Assembly (NCBI RefSeq): GCF_035194505.1
Contig: NZ_CP136573.1
Coordinates: forward strand, 2,715,001 to 2,779,000
DNA length: 64,000 nucleotides
Direction of reading: 5' to 3'
Source: Erythrobacter sp.
GTDB taxonomy: Bacteria; Pseudomonadota; Alphaproteobacteria; Sphingomonadales; Sphingomonadaceae
Notes under the pieces: model-generated
Told to the model about the DNA's origin: nothing
What the model saw: only the letters and a program-made list of their open reading frames with translations
Databases searched by the model: none
Shown: in pieces, positions 53,138 through 62,200 of the stretch
Layout: the number at the start of each line of letters is the position of its first letter
Position numbering within the stretch: the stretch's first letter is position 1
Made by a program: the position numbers and the translations under genes

Positions 53138-53873
53138 CTTGAAGCGGGTTTGTGCGGCGCTTGCGCTTGGCGGTGCGGCTCTGGCCATGCCGGTTGTGGC
53201 GGTCGCCGGCGTGGTGGTGAAGTCCACCGGGCCTTCCGCGGTCAAATATCCCGTCGGCACCAAGCTTGATGACAATGCCTCGATCACGCTGAAGGCCGGC
53301 GATGTGGTGACCGTGCTCACCGCCGAAGGCACGCGCGTGATCAAGGGTGCGGGCAGCTTCCGCGTCGGCGATCGTCCGCAGGTCGCCTCCGACCGCTTTG
53401 CCTCGCTCACCCGCAAGCGCGCCGCGACCCGCGTGCGCACTGGGGCCGTGCGCGGCGATACCGACGCCGTCCCGAGCAATCCCAACCTCTGGTATGTCGA
53501 CGTGAACCGCTCGGGCACGATCTGCCTCTATGATCTGGCGACCGTGCGCCTGTGGCGGCCGGGGACCGAGGGCACGGCGACCTATCGCATCGCCGCCCAT
53601 GGCGCTGCTGCCGGCAGCGAGGCCGAGGTGACCTTCGATGACACCGTCACCGTTGCCGCGCTCGATCCGGCGCGCCTGCCGATTGCCGAGGGCAGTCACT
53701 ACATGATCACCGCTCCCGACGGCACCACCAGCGCCCAATTGAGCTTCGTGTTGCTGGCCGAAGACTATGCCGCGCCCGATGCGCTGGCCGAGGCGCTGAT
53801 CTCCAAGGGCTGCACAGTGCAGCTCGAAGCGCTGGGCGCGAGCATGGAGGCTTCGGCCGAAGCGGCCGGTTGA
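53124..53873 (+). CDS. FecR-like exported protein
   Basis: This is a 249-residue protein. The ATG at 53124 has GGAGG 5 nt upstream and opens a signal peptide ending at V-A-V-A-G; ATGs at 53103-53112 are less likely. The N-terminal part (V-K-S-T-G-P-S-A...I-T-L-K-A-G-D-V-V-T-V-L) resembles the periplasmic FecR beta-helix-like domain, without the anti-sigma N-terminus. A second beta domain contains a Cys pair. It overlaps the cyclase gene, and such FecR-like proteins recur beside CHASE2 cyclases in proteobacteria. It may be the periplasmic ligand or partner of the CHASE2 sensor, which is inference. Confidence 0.75.
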   Translation: MFSANLKRVCAALALGGAALAMPVVAVAGVVVKSTGPSAVKYPVGTKLDDNASITLKAGDVVTVLTAEGTRVIKGAGSFRVGDRPQVASDRFASLTRKRAATRVRTGAVRGDTDAVPSNPNLWYVDVNRSGTICLYDLATVRLWRPGTEGTATYRIAAHGAAAGSEAEVTFDDTVTVAALDPARLPIAEGSHYMITAPDGTTSAQLSFVLLAEDYAAPDALAEALISKGCTVQLEALGASMEASAEAAG

Positions 53874-54084
53874 GCGCTCCTGCGCGAAAAAGCGCGGATT
53901 GCCTGTTGCATCGGGCCCGTACAATTGGGACAAGGGGTGCGGGTCGGCTTGACGGGGGAGTCGGGGCTCGGGTTTATTCCTGACGCGGCTCTACAAGCGC
54001 GGGTGTGCCGGGCTTGCTAGCCTGCACGGCGCGCGATCCGGCTCGCCGGATAGTTTGGCGGTAAGGCATCTCGGGGGGGATGGG
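53874..54084. promoter_or_regulatory. Promoter region of the multihaem cytochrome operon
   Basis: This 211-bp gap has a sigma70-like TTGACG (53949-53954) and TTTATT (53973-53978) separated by 18 nt. A perfect 7-bp dyad ATCCGGC-TC-GCCGGAT at 54036-54051 lies downstream of it, a possible operator or leader hairpin. A small GCGC-A5-GCGC hairpin follows the FecR-like gene. The cytochrome operon may therefore have its own promoter while still receiving read-through. Confidence 0.4.
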
Positions 54085-55470
54085 ATGACGGGAGTTGTCG
54101 CGAAACGGGTCGCTGGCCTTCTTGGCAGGCCGCAAGTCGTGCGTCTGCTCGCCGTTCTCGGCCTGGCGGTGCTCTATCCCGCCTCCACAGCCATTGGCAA
54201 TCCGACCTTCGAAGGCGTCGCCAGCTGCGCGGGTTCCACCTGTCACGGCCGGGCCGAGGGCAATGGCGCGGTTGTCCGGCAGGACGAGATCGCGACCTGG
54301 CAGGAGCCGTCTTCGGCCAGCGGCGCGCACAGCCGCGCCTATTCCGTCCTCGCCGGTCGCCGCGGGCAGCAGATCGCCGCCAGTCTCGGGCTTGGCAATG
54401 CGACCCAGGCGCCGGCCTGCCTCGGCTGCCATTCGACCTTCGCGCCGGCAGACCAGCGCGGGCCCAAGTTCACGCTGACCGACGGGGTTGGCTGCGAAAG
54501 CTGCCATGGTCCCTCGGGCGGCGGGTGGCTGGCCGAACACTATGCCCTGCCGGCCACCCACGCCTCCAACATCGCGGCCGGCATGACCCCGCTCGACAAC
54601 CCCAAGGCGCGCGCCGGAGTCTGCCTTGATTGCCACTATGGCTCGTCCAAGCCCGGGCAGTTCGTCACCCATTCGATGATGGCCGCCGGCCACCCGCGCG
54701 TGTCCTTCGAGCTCGATCTGTTCAGCGCGCTTCAGCAGCACCACAATGTCGACGCCGATTACACCCGCCGCAAAGCCGCACCGAGCGCGGTGCGGTTCTG
54801 GGCGGTGGGCCAGGCCGAAGCGGTGCGCCGCGCCACCTCGCTCTTCGCGCAGCCCAAATTCGCGATGCAGGGGGCCTTCCCGCAGTTCTATTTCTACGAC
54901 TGCCATTCGTGCCACCGCACGATCACCGATGGCCCGCAGCGCAAGCTGACCTTCGAGTCCAATCCCGCGCGCCCGATCCCCTTCGGCAATCCGCCCTTCA
55001 ATGACGAGAACATCATCATGCTGCAGGCGGTGGCGAGCGTGCTGGTGCCGGGCGAGGCGAGCGCCTTCCAGGCCGCTGCGCGCGACTTCCACAAGGCGAT
55101 GGGCGCTGGCCCGGCCGAGGCCCGCACCGCCGCACAGGCCCTGTCTGCCCGCGCGGGCGCGCTGTCCGATGCGCTCTCGGCCCGCAACTATGGCGGGGCC
55201 GAAGCCTTCAAGGTCGTCGGCATGATCGCGGGCGAGGCTACGTCCCCGCGCTTTACCGACTATGCCGGATCGGTGCAGGCGGTGATGGCGATCGACACGC
55301 TGCTGAATGCGCTGGTCAAGGAAGGCCGCATCACACAGGGCGCGGCAGCCGGGATCCGGGGCGACATCGCCCGCGCCTACAAGGCGGTCGAGGAGCCGAA
55401 TGCCTATCGCCCGGCCGACTTCCGCACCGCGCTGAAATCGGCAGCGGGCGCGATCGGAAGGTTGCAATAG
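54085..55470 (+). CDS. Exported multihaem c-type cytochrome (five haem motifs, c554-like)
   Basis: This is a 461-residue periplasmic cytochrome c. The ATG at 54085 follows a GGGGGGGA site and opens an N-terminal export signal. Haem attachment motifs are one CX4CH (C-A-G-S-T-C-H from residue 48) and four CXXCH: C-L-G-C-H, C-E-S-C-H, C-L-D-C-H and C-H-S-C-H. The spacing and the G-x-x-C-x-S-x-C-H-G pattern recall cytochrome c554-type proteins. The last ~170 residues are Ala-rich helices without haem. It is the first gene of a four-gene block with a 2-nt gap to the next gene. It is likely an electron carrier handing electrons to or from the decahaem protein. Confidence 0.88.
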   Translation: MTGVVAKRVAGLLGRPQVVRLLAVLGLAVLYPASTAIGNPTFEGVASCAGSTCHGRAEGNGAVVRQDEIATWQEPSSASGAHSRAYSVLAGRRGQQIAASLGLGNATQAPACLGCHSTFAPADQRGPKFTLTDGVGCESCHGPSGGGWLAEHYALPATHASNIAAGMTPLDNPKARAGVCLDCHYGSSKPGQFVTHSMMAAGHPRVSFELDLFSALQQHHNVDADYTRRKAAPSAVRFWAVGQAEAVRRATSLFAQPKFAMQGAFPQFYFYDCHSCHRTITDGPQRKLTFESNPARPIPFGNPPFNDENIIMLQAVASVLVPGEASAFQAAARDFHKAMGAGPAEARTAAQALSARAGALSDALSARNYGGAEAFKVVGMIAGEATSPRFTDYAGSVQAVMAIDTLLNALVKEGRITQGAAAGIRGDIARAYKAVEEPNAYRPADFRTALKSAAGAIGRLQ

Positions 55471-55472
55471 CG

Positions 55473-57425
55473 ATGCGCTGGGGGGCGAGGACAGGCTGGA
55501 TTGCAGGCGCGGCGCTGGTGCTTGCCTCTTGCGGAGGCGGGGGCAGCAGCAGCGGTGGCGGCGGATCAACCGGGGGCGGAACCACGCCGCCTGTTACTCC
55601 GCCGGCGACTGGCGTGTTTGCCGTGCCTGCGGCCGAAAGCCTTTCGACCACCGAGGTCGGCCAGATCATCGCCCAGGCCGCCGCCGAGGCGCGTGCGCGC
55701 AATGTCGCGGCGACCATCGCGGTTACCGACCGGGTCGGCAATGTCCTCGCTGTCTTTGCCATGCCCGGCGCGTCCGGCACCGCACGCATTTCCAATGCGC
55801 CCAACGGCCAGAACATCGACGTGCAGGGACTTACCATCCCCAGCGCCGGAGCGGCCATCGCAAAGGCGATCACGGGCGCATACCTGTCGAGCGGCGGCAA
55901 TGCCTTCTCCAGCCGCACCGCGAGCTTCATCGTGCAGGAGCATTTCCCGCCCGCGCCGACCACCGCCGGGCTCGAAAGCGGCCCGCTGTTCGGGGTGCAG
56001 TTCAGCCAGCTGCCGTGCTCCGATCTCGCTGCGCGTGCCAGCGACGGGCTGATCGGGCCGAAGCGCTCGCCGCTCGGCCTTGCGGCAGACCCGGGCGGCT
56101 TCCCGCTCTACCAGAACGGTGTGGTGGTCGGCGGCATCGGTGTGATTGCCGACGGGGTCTACGGCTTTGATCCCAATGTGCTCGACCGCGACAATGACGT
56201 CGACGAGGCGATCGCGTTGGCCGGAACGGTGGGCTTCGAGGCCCCCGTGGGTGTCCGCGCGGACCGCATCACGGCGGACGGCACCAGCCTGCGCTACACC
56301 GATGTCGAATATTCCCAGATCGGCAATGTCGCAGGCGCGTCTTTCACCGGAACCGCAGGCGCGCTGGTGCCGGTGACGGGCTATTATACTGCCGCAGGGC
56401 TGATCGCGGGCACGACCTATGGCACCGAAGCCTCGGGTGTGCGCGCCTCGACCACAGCCGAGTTTTCCAATCGCGACGCCTTCATCCTCACCAACGGGGC
56501 AGGGGCGAACCGCTTTCCGGTGCGCGGCGGAACCGATGCAGGCGATGTGGCAAGCCCGCTGACCTCGGGTGAGGCGCAGTCGATCCTCGAGGAAGCCTTC
56601 ACCATCATGAGCCGCGCCCGCGCGCAGATCCGCCAGCCATTGGACAGCCGTGCGCAGGTGACGATCAGCCTCGTCGATACGCGCGGGCGGGTGCTGGGCA
56701 TCGTGCGCTCGCCCGATGCGCCGATCTTCGGAATCGACGTGTCCCTTCAGAAAGCACGCACGGCCAATTTCTTTTCCGGAACGTTTGCCGCGAATGATCT
56801 GCTGGCGGCGGGCGGCGAAGTGCCGCAATTCGTCAGCCGCACGCGCACGTTCCTCGGCGATCCTGCTGCGCTGGGGGGCGCATTCGGGATCGCCAACCGT
56901 TCCGTGGGCAACCTTGCGCGGCCCTATTTCCCCGATGGCGAGCTGGGACAGGCCAATGGCCCGCTCTCGCGCCCGATCCAGCAGTTCAATCCCTTCTCGA
57001 CCGGCCTGCAGAGCGCGCTGGTGCTCGGCAATCTCGCGCAGCACCTCGCTTTCGTCACCGGGGCGAGCGGCGCGGATACGCCCCGCAATTGCACCGGTCT
57101 GCCGCAGATCGCGGGCGGCAATTCCCGGCTGGCGAACGGGATCCAGATCTTCCCCGGCGCTGTGCCGGTCTATCGCGGCGGGCAGCTGGTGGGCGGCATC
57201 GGGGTATCGGGCGACGGGATCGATCAGGACGACATGATCAGCTTCCTCGGCCTCCACAATGGCGCCGTGCGGGCAGGCGGGGGCCTTGGCAATGCGCCTG
57301 CCGATCGCCGCGCCGACCGCATTCTGGTGCAGGTCGGCAGCCGTCAGGTGCGGCTGCGCTACGTCAATTGTCCCTTCGCGCCGTTCCTCGATACGGCGGC
57401 GCAGAACGTGTGTGAGGGGCTATAG
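55473..57425 (+). CDS. Lipoprotein with two HbpS/GlcG-like (haem-binding) domains
   Basis: This is a 650-residue lipoprotein. The lipobox L-A-S-C is followed by a Gly/Ser/Thr/Pro linker. Two related domains (about residues 50-290 and 360-630) each show the HbpS/GlcG (DUF336, haem-degrading family) pattern. The first has T-I-A-V-T-D-R-V-G-N-V-L-A-V-F and G-V-V-V-G-G-I-G-V-I-A-D-G; the second has V-T-I-S-L-V-D-T-R-G-R-V-L-G-I-V and Q-L-V-G-G-I-G-V-S-G-D-G. Small members of this family bind haem or cobalamin; a tandem, membrane-anchored form is unusual. It lies 2 nt after the pentahaem gene and 2 nt before the barrel gene, so a role in haem supply or sensing for the cytochromes is plausible. Confidence 0.82.
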   Translation: MRWGARTGWIAGAALVLASCGGGGSSSGGGGSTGGGTTPPVTPPATGVFAVPAAESLSTTEVGQIIAQAAAEARARNVAATIAVTDRVGNVLAVFAMPGASGTARISNAPNGQNIDVQGLTIPSAGAAIAKAITGAYLSSGGNAFSSRTASFIVQEHFPPAPTTAGLESGPLFGVQFSQLPCSDLAARASDGLIGPKRSPLGLAADPGGFPLYQNGVVVGGIGVIADGVYGFDPNVLDRDNDVDEAIALAGTVGFEAPVGVRADRITADGTSLRYTDVEYSQIGNVAGASFTGTAGALVPVTGYYTAAGLIAGTTYGTEASGVRASTTAEFSNRDAFILTNGAGANRFPVRGGTDAGDVASPLTSGEAQSILEEAFTIMSRARAQIRQPLDSRAQVTISLVDTRGRVLGIVRSPDAPIFGIDVSLQKARTANFFSGTFAANDLLAAGGEVPQFVSRTRTFLGDPAALGGAFGIANRSVGNLARPYFPDGELGQANGPLSRPIQQFNPFSTGLQSALVLGNLAQHLAFVTGASGADTPRNCTGLPQIAGGNSRLANGIQIFPGAVPVYRGGQLVGGIGVSGDGIDQDDMISFLGLHNGAVRAGGGLGNAPADRRADRILVQVGSRQVRLRYVNCPFAPFLDTAAQNVCEGL

Positions 57426-57427
57426 GC

Positions 57428-59290
57428 GTGTCCGCGCTGCTGCTCCCCGCGCTGTTGCTGGCACAGGCCGCGCCGCCCCCGCCAGAGGAGCTGGCGCCTG
57501 CGGTGGTGGCCCCGGGCGAGGAAGCGCGCAAGCCGGACTGGGAGCAGGACATCCCCCCGGTCGATCCCGAGATCATCGAAGGGCGCGAGCGGCCCGGCTA
57601 CACCGCGCCGCTGCCCGATCGGATCGAGCAGCGCAACGAGGGCGCAATCCGTCCGCCGCCGCCCGAGGCCTTCCCGACCGATCAGGTTCCCATCCCCGAT
57701 CGCTGGCGTCTGATCGAGACGCTGGGTCTGGTGAAGGAAAACCTGTTCGATCCCTACAACCAGAACACCTACAAGGGCGATCGCCCGATCAACCGTGCCA
57801 AGGTGCCGTGGCTGCCGATCAAGGGCGATGACTGGTTCTTCGTCGCCAACCTGATTTCGGACTCTGTCTACGAACCGCGCACCTTCCCCATTCCCGTGGG
57901 CGTGCAGACCACCGAGGATCCCGGCCGCAACGATGTGTTCGGCAATGATTTCAGCCAGGTCTTCTCGCAGACCTTCATCGCCGGTTTCGCGCTGCTCAAG
58001 GGGGCGACCACCTTCAAGCCGCCGGCGATCGAATATCGCCTGACGCTGGCCTACAACGTCAGTTATGTCGATGTGCCCGAGCAGCGCGTGCTGTTTGTTG
58101 AACCGTCCAAGCCCAGTCACCGCCTTGACCAGTTCCTCGGGGTGCAGGAAGCTTTCGTCGATTACCACTTCAGCCAGTTCGACAATGACCGGTTTGACTT
58201 CATCTCGATCCGCGCCGGCATCCAGCCGTTCCAGTCGGACTTCCGCGGCTTCCTGTTCAACGATCAGCAACTGGGCGTGCGCCTGTTCGGATCGCGCGAC
58301 AACAACCGCTTCCAGTTCAATCTCGGCGCCTTCTGGCGGCTGGAGAAGGACACCAATTCCGGCCTCAACGCGATCCTGCGGTCCCCGCGCGATGATTTCG
58401 TGTTCGTGGCCAACGCCTATCGGCAGGACTTCCTGATCCCGGCGCTCACCAGCCAGATCACGGTGGTCTACAACCGCAACCGCGAGGCCGACGATATCCA
58501 GATCGACACCAACGGCTTCCCGGTGCGCCCGGCGCTGCTGGGCACGCTGCGCGGGCGCGAGTATGATGTCGCCTATCTCGGCTACAACATGGATGGCCGC
58601 ATCGGACGGGTGAACCTGACCGGCAGCTTCTACTGGGCTCTCGGCGAGGACCGGAATAGCTTCTTCACCGATCGTCCGGCCGATATCAACGCGCAGTTCG
58701 CGGCGGTGGAAGCCAGCATTGACCGCGACTGGATGCGCTTCCGCCTCTCGGGCGCCTATGCCAGCGGTGACAGCGATCCCTATGACAACGCCGAGGGCGG
58801 TTTCGACGCGATCTTCGAGAACCCGGTGTTTGCGGGCGCCGATACCTCCTACTGGATCCGCCAGACCATTCCCTTTGCCGGTGGCGGGCGTGCGATCAGC
58901 GTCAATGGCCGCAATGGCCTGCTCAATTCGCTGCGCTCCTCGAAGGAGCAGGGGCAGTCGAACTTCAACAACCCCGGCCTGATGCTGCTGGGGATGGGCG
59001 CGGATTTCGATCTGACGCCGCAATTCCGGCTTTCGGCCAATGCCAACCACCTGTGGTTCGAGAACACCTCGACCTTGCAGGTGCTGCGCAACGAAGGATC
59101 GATCCCCAAGGATATCGGCTTTGATCTTTCCGCTGCGGCGATCTGGCGGCCCAAGGCCAACCAGAACCTCGTTTTCCGCCTTTCCGCCGCGACGCTGCTT
59201 GCCGGTGACGGGTTCCAGGACCTGTTCGACAAGCGCGGGGGCGGGCAGGAATTTGTCTCGATCCTTGCCAACGTGGTGCTGACCTACTGA
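57428..59290 (+). CDS. Outer-membrane beta-barrel protein, putative porin of a cytochrome conduit
   Basis: This is a 620-residue protein with a GTG start 2 nt after the previous stop. A short signal peptide (ending L-L-A-Q-A) and a Pro-rich periplasmic stretch of about 80 residues precede an aromatic, alternating-strand barrel of roughly 450 residues that ends in V-V-L-T-Y. There are no cysteines of a CXXC type, unlike MtrB N-termini. I do not recognise a named family. Its position between two large multihaem cytochromes and its barrel length suggest it could sheath a cytochrome across the outer membrane, as in MtrAB/PCC complexes, but the homology is not shown. Confidence 0.72.
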   Translation: MSALLLPALLLAQAAPPPPEELAPAVVAPGEEARKPDWEQDIPPVDPEIIEGRERPGYTAPLPDRIEQRNEGAIRPPPPEAFPTDQVPIPDRWRLIETLGLVKENLFDPYNQNTYKGDRPINRAKVPWLPIKGDDWFFVANLISDSVYEPRTFPIPVGVQTTEDPGRNDVFGNDFSQVFSQTFIAGFALLKGATTFKPPAIEYRLTLAYNVSYVDVPEQRVLFVEPSKPSHRLDQFLGVQEAFVDYHFSQFDNDRFDFISIRAGIQPFQSDFRGFLFNDQQLGVRLFGSRDNNRFQFNLGAFWRLEKDTNSGLNAILRSPRDDFVFVANAYRQDFLIPALTSQITVVYNRNREADDIQIDTNGFPVRPALLGTLRGREYDVAYLGYNMDGRIGRVNLTGSFYWALGEDRNSFFTDRPADINAQFAAVEASIDRDWMRFRLSGAYASGDSDPYDNAEGGFDAIFENPVFAGADTSYWIRQTIPFAGGGRAISVNGRNGLLNSLRSSKEQGQSNFNNPGLMLLGMGADFDLTPQFRLSANANHLWFENTSTLQVLRNEGSIPKDIGFDLSAAAIWRPKANQNLVFRLSAATLLAGDGFQDLFDKRGGGQEFVSILANVVLTY

Positions 59291-62200
59291 TGCTCAAGGC
59301 CGATCGTCTCTGGGGGCAACCCTTCGTCCGTCACTTCGCGCTGCTGGTTGCGGCGCTGGTCCTCGCGCTGGCGCTGTTCGCGGGCGACACCATGGCAGCC
59401 GATGGCGAAAAGCCGGTGAAGCGCGATTATTCGCGCGTGATCGCCCCGCCTGCGCCGCAACGGCAATCGGTGGCCGAGATGCAGGCCAAGTCCGAAGGCT
59501 GCAACACCTGCCACGTCAAATCCGACGCGCCGACCATGCACATGACCCCGGCGGTGCGGCTGGGTTGCACCGATTGCCACGGCGGCGATGCCAAGGTGCG
59601 CGGCAATTCGCAGCTTCCCCATGATCACCCCGATTATGTCGCCGCGCGGGATCAGGCGCATGTGCTGCCCAAGTATCCGGCCAGCTGGCACTTCCCCACC
59701 TCGGCGAACCCCAAGCGCTCCTACGCGCTGCTGAACAAGGAATCGCCGGAGTTCATCAAGTTCGTGAACCCGTCGGATTACCGCGTCGCGCGCGAGGCCT
59801 GCGGGGCCTGCCACGTGCAGGCGATCGAAAGCGCCGAACGCTCGATCATGGCGACCGGCGCGATGCTGTGGGGCGGGGCGAGCTACAATAACGGCATCCT
59901 GCCCTTCAAGAACTACCTCCTGGGCGAGGCCTATACCCGCGATGGCGATGCCGCGAAGCTGACCACACCGGGCGCCGGGCCGGACGGCAAGCTGTCGCAG
60001 GACCAGATCGCGCGCGGTGTGCTGGCCGAGATGTATCCGCTGCCTACCTGGCATGTGATCCCGCCGGGCGACGTTTTCCGCGTGTTCGAGCGCGGCGGGC
60101 GCACGATCAACTCGCAGTTCCCCGAAATCGGCCTGCCCAATCCGTCAGGCTCGATCCAGCGTCTCGAAGAGCCCGGACGGCCCGACTTGAAGCAGTCGAA
60201 CCGCGGCCCGGGCACGGGTCTGCGCGTGGCAATCCCGGCGCTCAACATCCACAAGACCCGCCTCAATGATCCCTTCACCTGGTTCATGGGCACCAATGAC
60301 CAGCCGGGCGACTATCGCCATTCGGGCTGCGCGAGCTGCCACGTGGTTTATGCCAATGACCGCGAGCCGCGCCATTCGCTCACCTATGCGCAATATGGCC
60401 GTGACGGGCAGACGATCACGGTCGATCCCACCATTGCCGGCAAGATCGAGCACGCAGCCGGCTATGACGATCACGGCGGCGCGAAGGCGGGCGGGCACGG
60501 CGCTTTGAAGCAGCCGGGCGACCATCACGATGATCACGGGGACGCAACCGGACCGGGCAAGCGCGATGACGACACGCTCACCTATGACGGGAAGCAGAAG
60601 GAGAAGGGCCACCCGCTCCAGCACGTCTTCACCCGCGCGATCCCGACCAGCCAGTGCATGAACTGCCACATGCACCAGCCCAATATATTCCTGAATTCCT
60701 TCCTCGGCTACACCATGTGGGATTATGAATCCGACGCGCCCAAGATGTGGCCGGCGCAGCAGAAATACCCGACCGCCGAGGAAGTGCGCGCGATCACCGA
60801 TCGCAACCCCGAGGGTGCCGCTCCGCGCGGGCGCTGGGGCGATATCGATTTCCTGCGCAACGTCTATGATCTGAACCCGACGCTGAAGGACACCCAGTTC
60901 GCCGATTATCACGGCCACGGCTGGAACTTCCGCGCGATCTTCAAGCGCGACCGCGAGGGCAATCTGCTCGATGCCGAGGGCAAGATCGTTGATCCCGATG
61001 ATCCGGAGAAGTGGCGCCGCGAGGGCGAGGGCAAGTTCGTGCCGGCGGGCGTGAACCCAGGCAAGGCGGTCCACATGATGGATATCCATGCCGAAAAGGG
61101 CATGCAGTGCGCCGATTGCCACTTCGAGCAAGACAGCCATGGCAATGGCCTGATCTACGGCGAAGTCGCCAATGCGATCGAGATCACCTGCAAGGATTGC
61201 CACGGGACGTCCGATGCCTATCCCACGCTGCGCACCAGCGGGTCGGCCGCGCCGCCAGAAGGCCATAACCTGTCCCTGCTGCGCAACCCCGATGGCAAGC
61301 GCCGGTTCGAATGGATGGAAGGGCCGGACGGCAGGCGAAAACTCGTCCAGCGTTCGATCGTCGATCCGAACCTCGAATGGGACATGAGCCTCGTCAAGGA
61401 CTCGGTCGATCCTGCCACGCCCGAATTCAACGCCAAGGCCGCGCGCGCCAAGCTCGTCAGCCGCTATGGCGCGGAAACCGGCAATTTCGAATTCGGCATC
61501 GGTATTTCCGAAGGCGACCGCGCACACCGCGAACCCGAGATGGCGTGCTTCACCTGCCACCTGTCGTGGACCACAAGCTGCGGCGGCTGCCACCTGCCGA
61601 TCGAGGCCAACTGGAAGACTGGCATCCACCGCTATGAAGGCGGCGAGTCCCGCAACTTTGCCACCTACAACCCGCAGGTCGCGCGCGACGAGATGTTCCA
61701 GCTCGGCAAGCACATGACGACCAAGGGCAATCAGGTGGCTCCGGTGCGCTCGTCTTCGGCGCTGGTGCTGTCCTCTACGAACATCAACCGCGAGCGCATC
61801 TACGTGCAGCAGCCGCCGATTTCGGCGATCGGCTTCTCCAGCCAGGCCTTCGCGCCGCACTTCCCGCACACCGTGCGCAAGACCGAGACCAAGACCTGCA
61901 CCGATTGCCACCTGTCGTCCAATGACGACAACAACGCGATCATGGCGCAGCTGCTGCTGCTCGGCACCAACTACGTCAATTTCGTCGGGCTCAATGCATG
62001 GACCGGGCTCGAAGGCGGGTTCCAGGCAACGCGCGTGACCGAATATGACGAGCCGCAGGCGGTGATCGGGTCCTATCTCCACCGCTATGCCTATCCCGAT
62101 TACTGGAAGCTTCATGTCGACCAGAACGGGCGCGAGCTGAAGAACTGGACGCGTGGCAAGACCTTCGACGGCGAGATGTCGGGCGAAACCCAGCCGCTCG

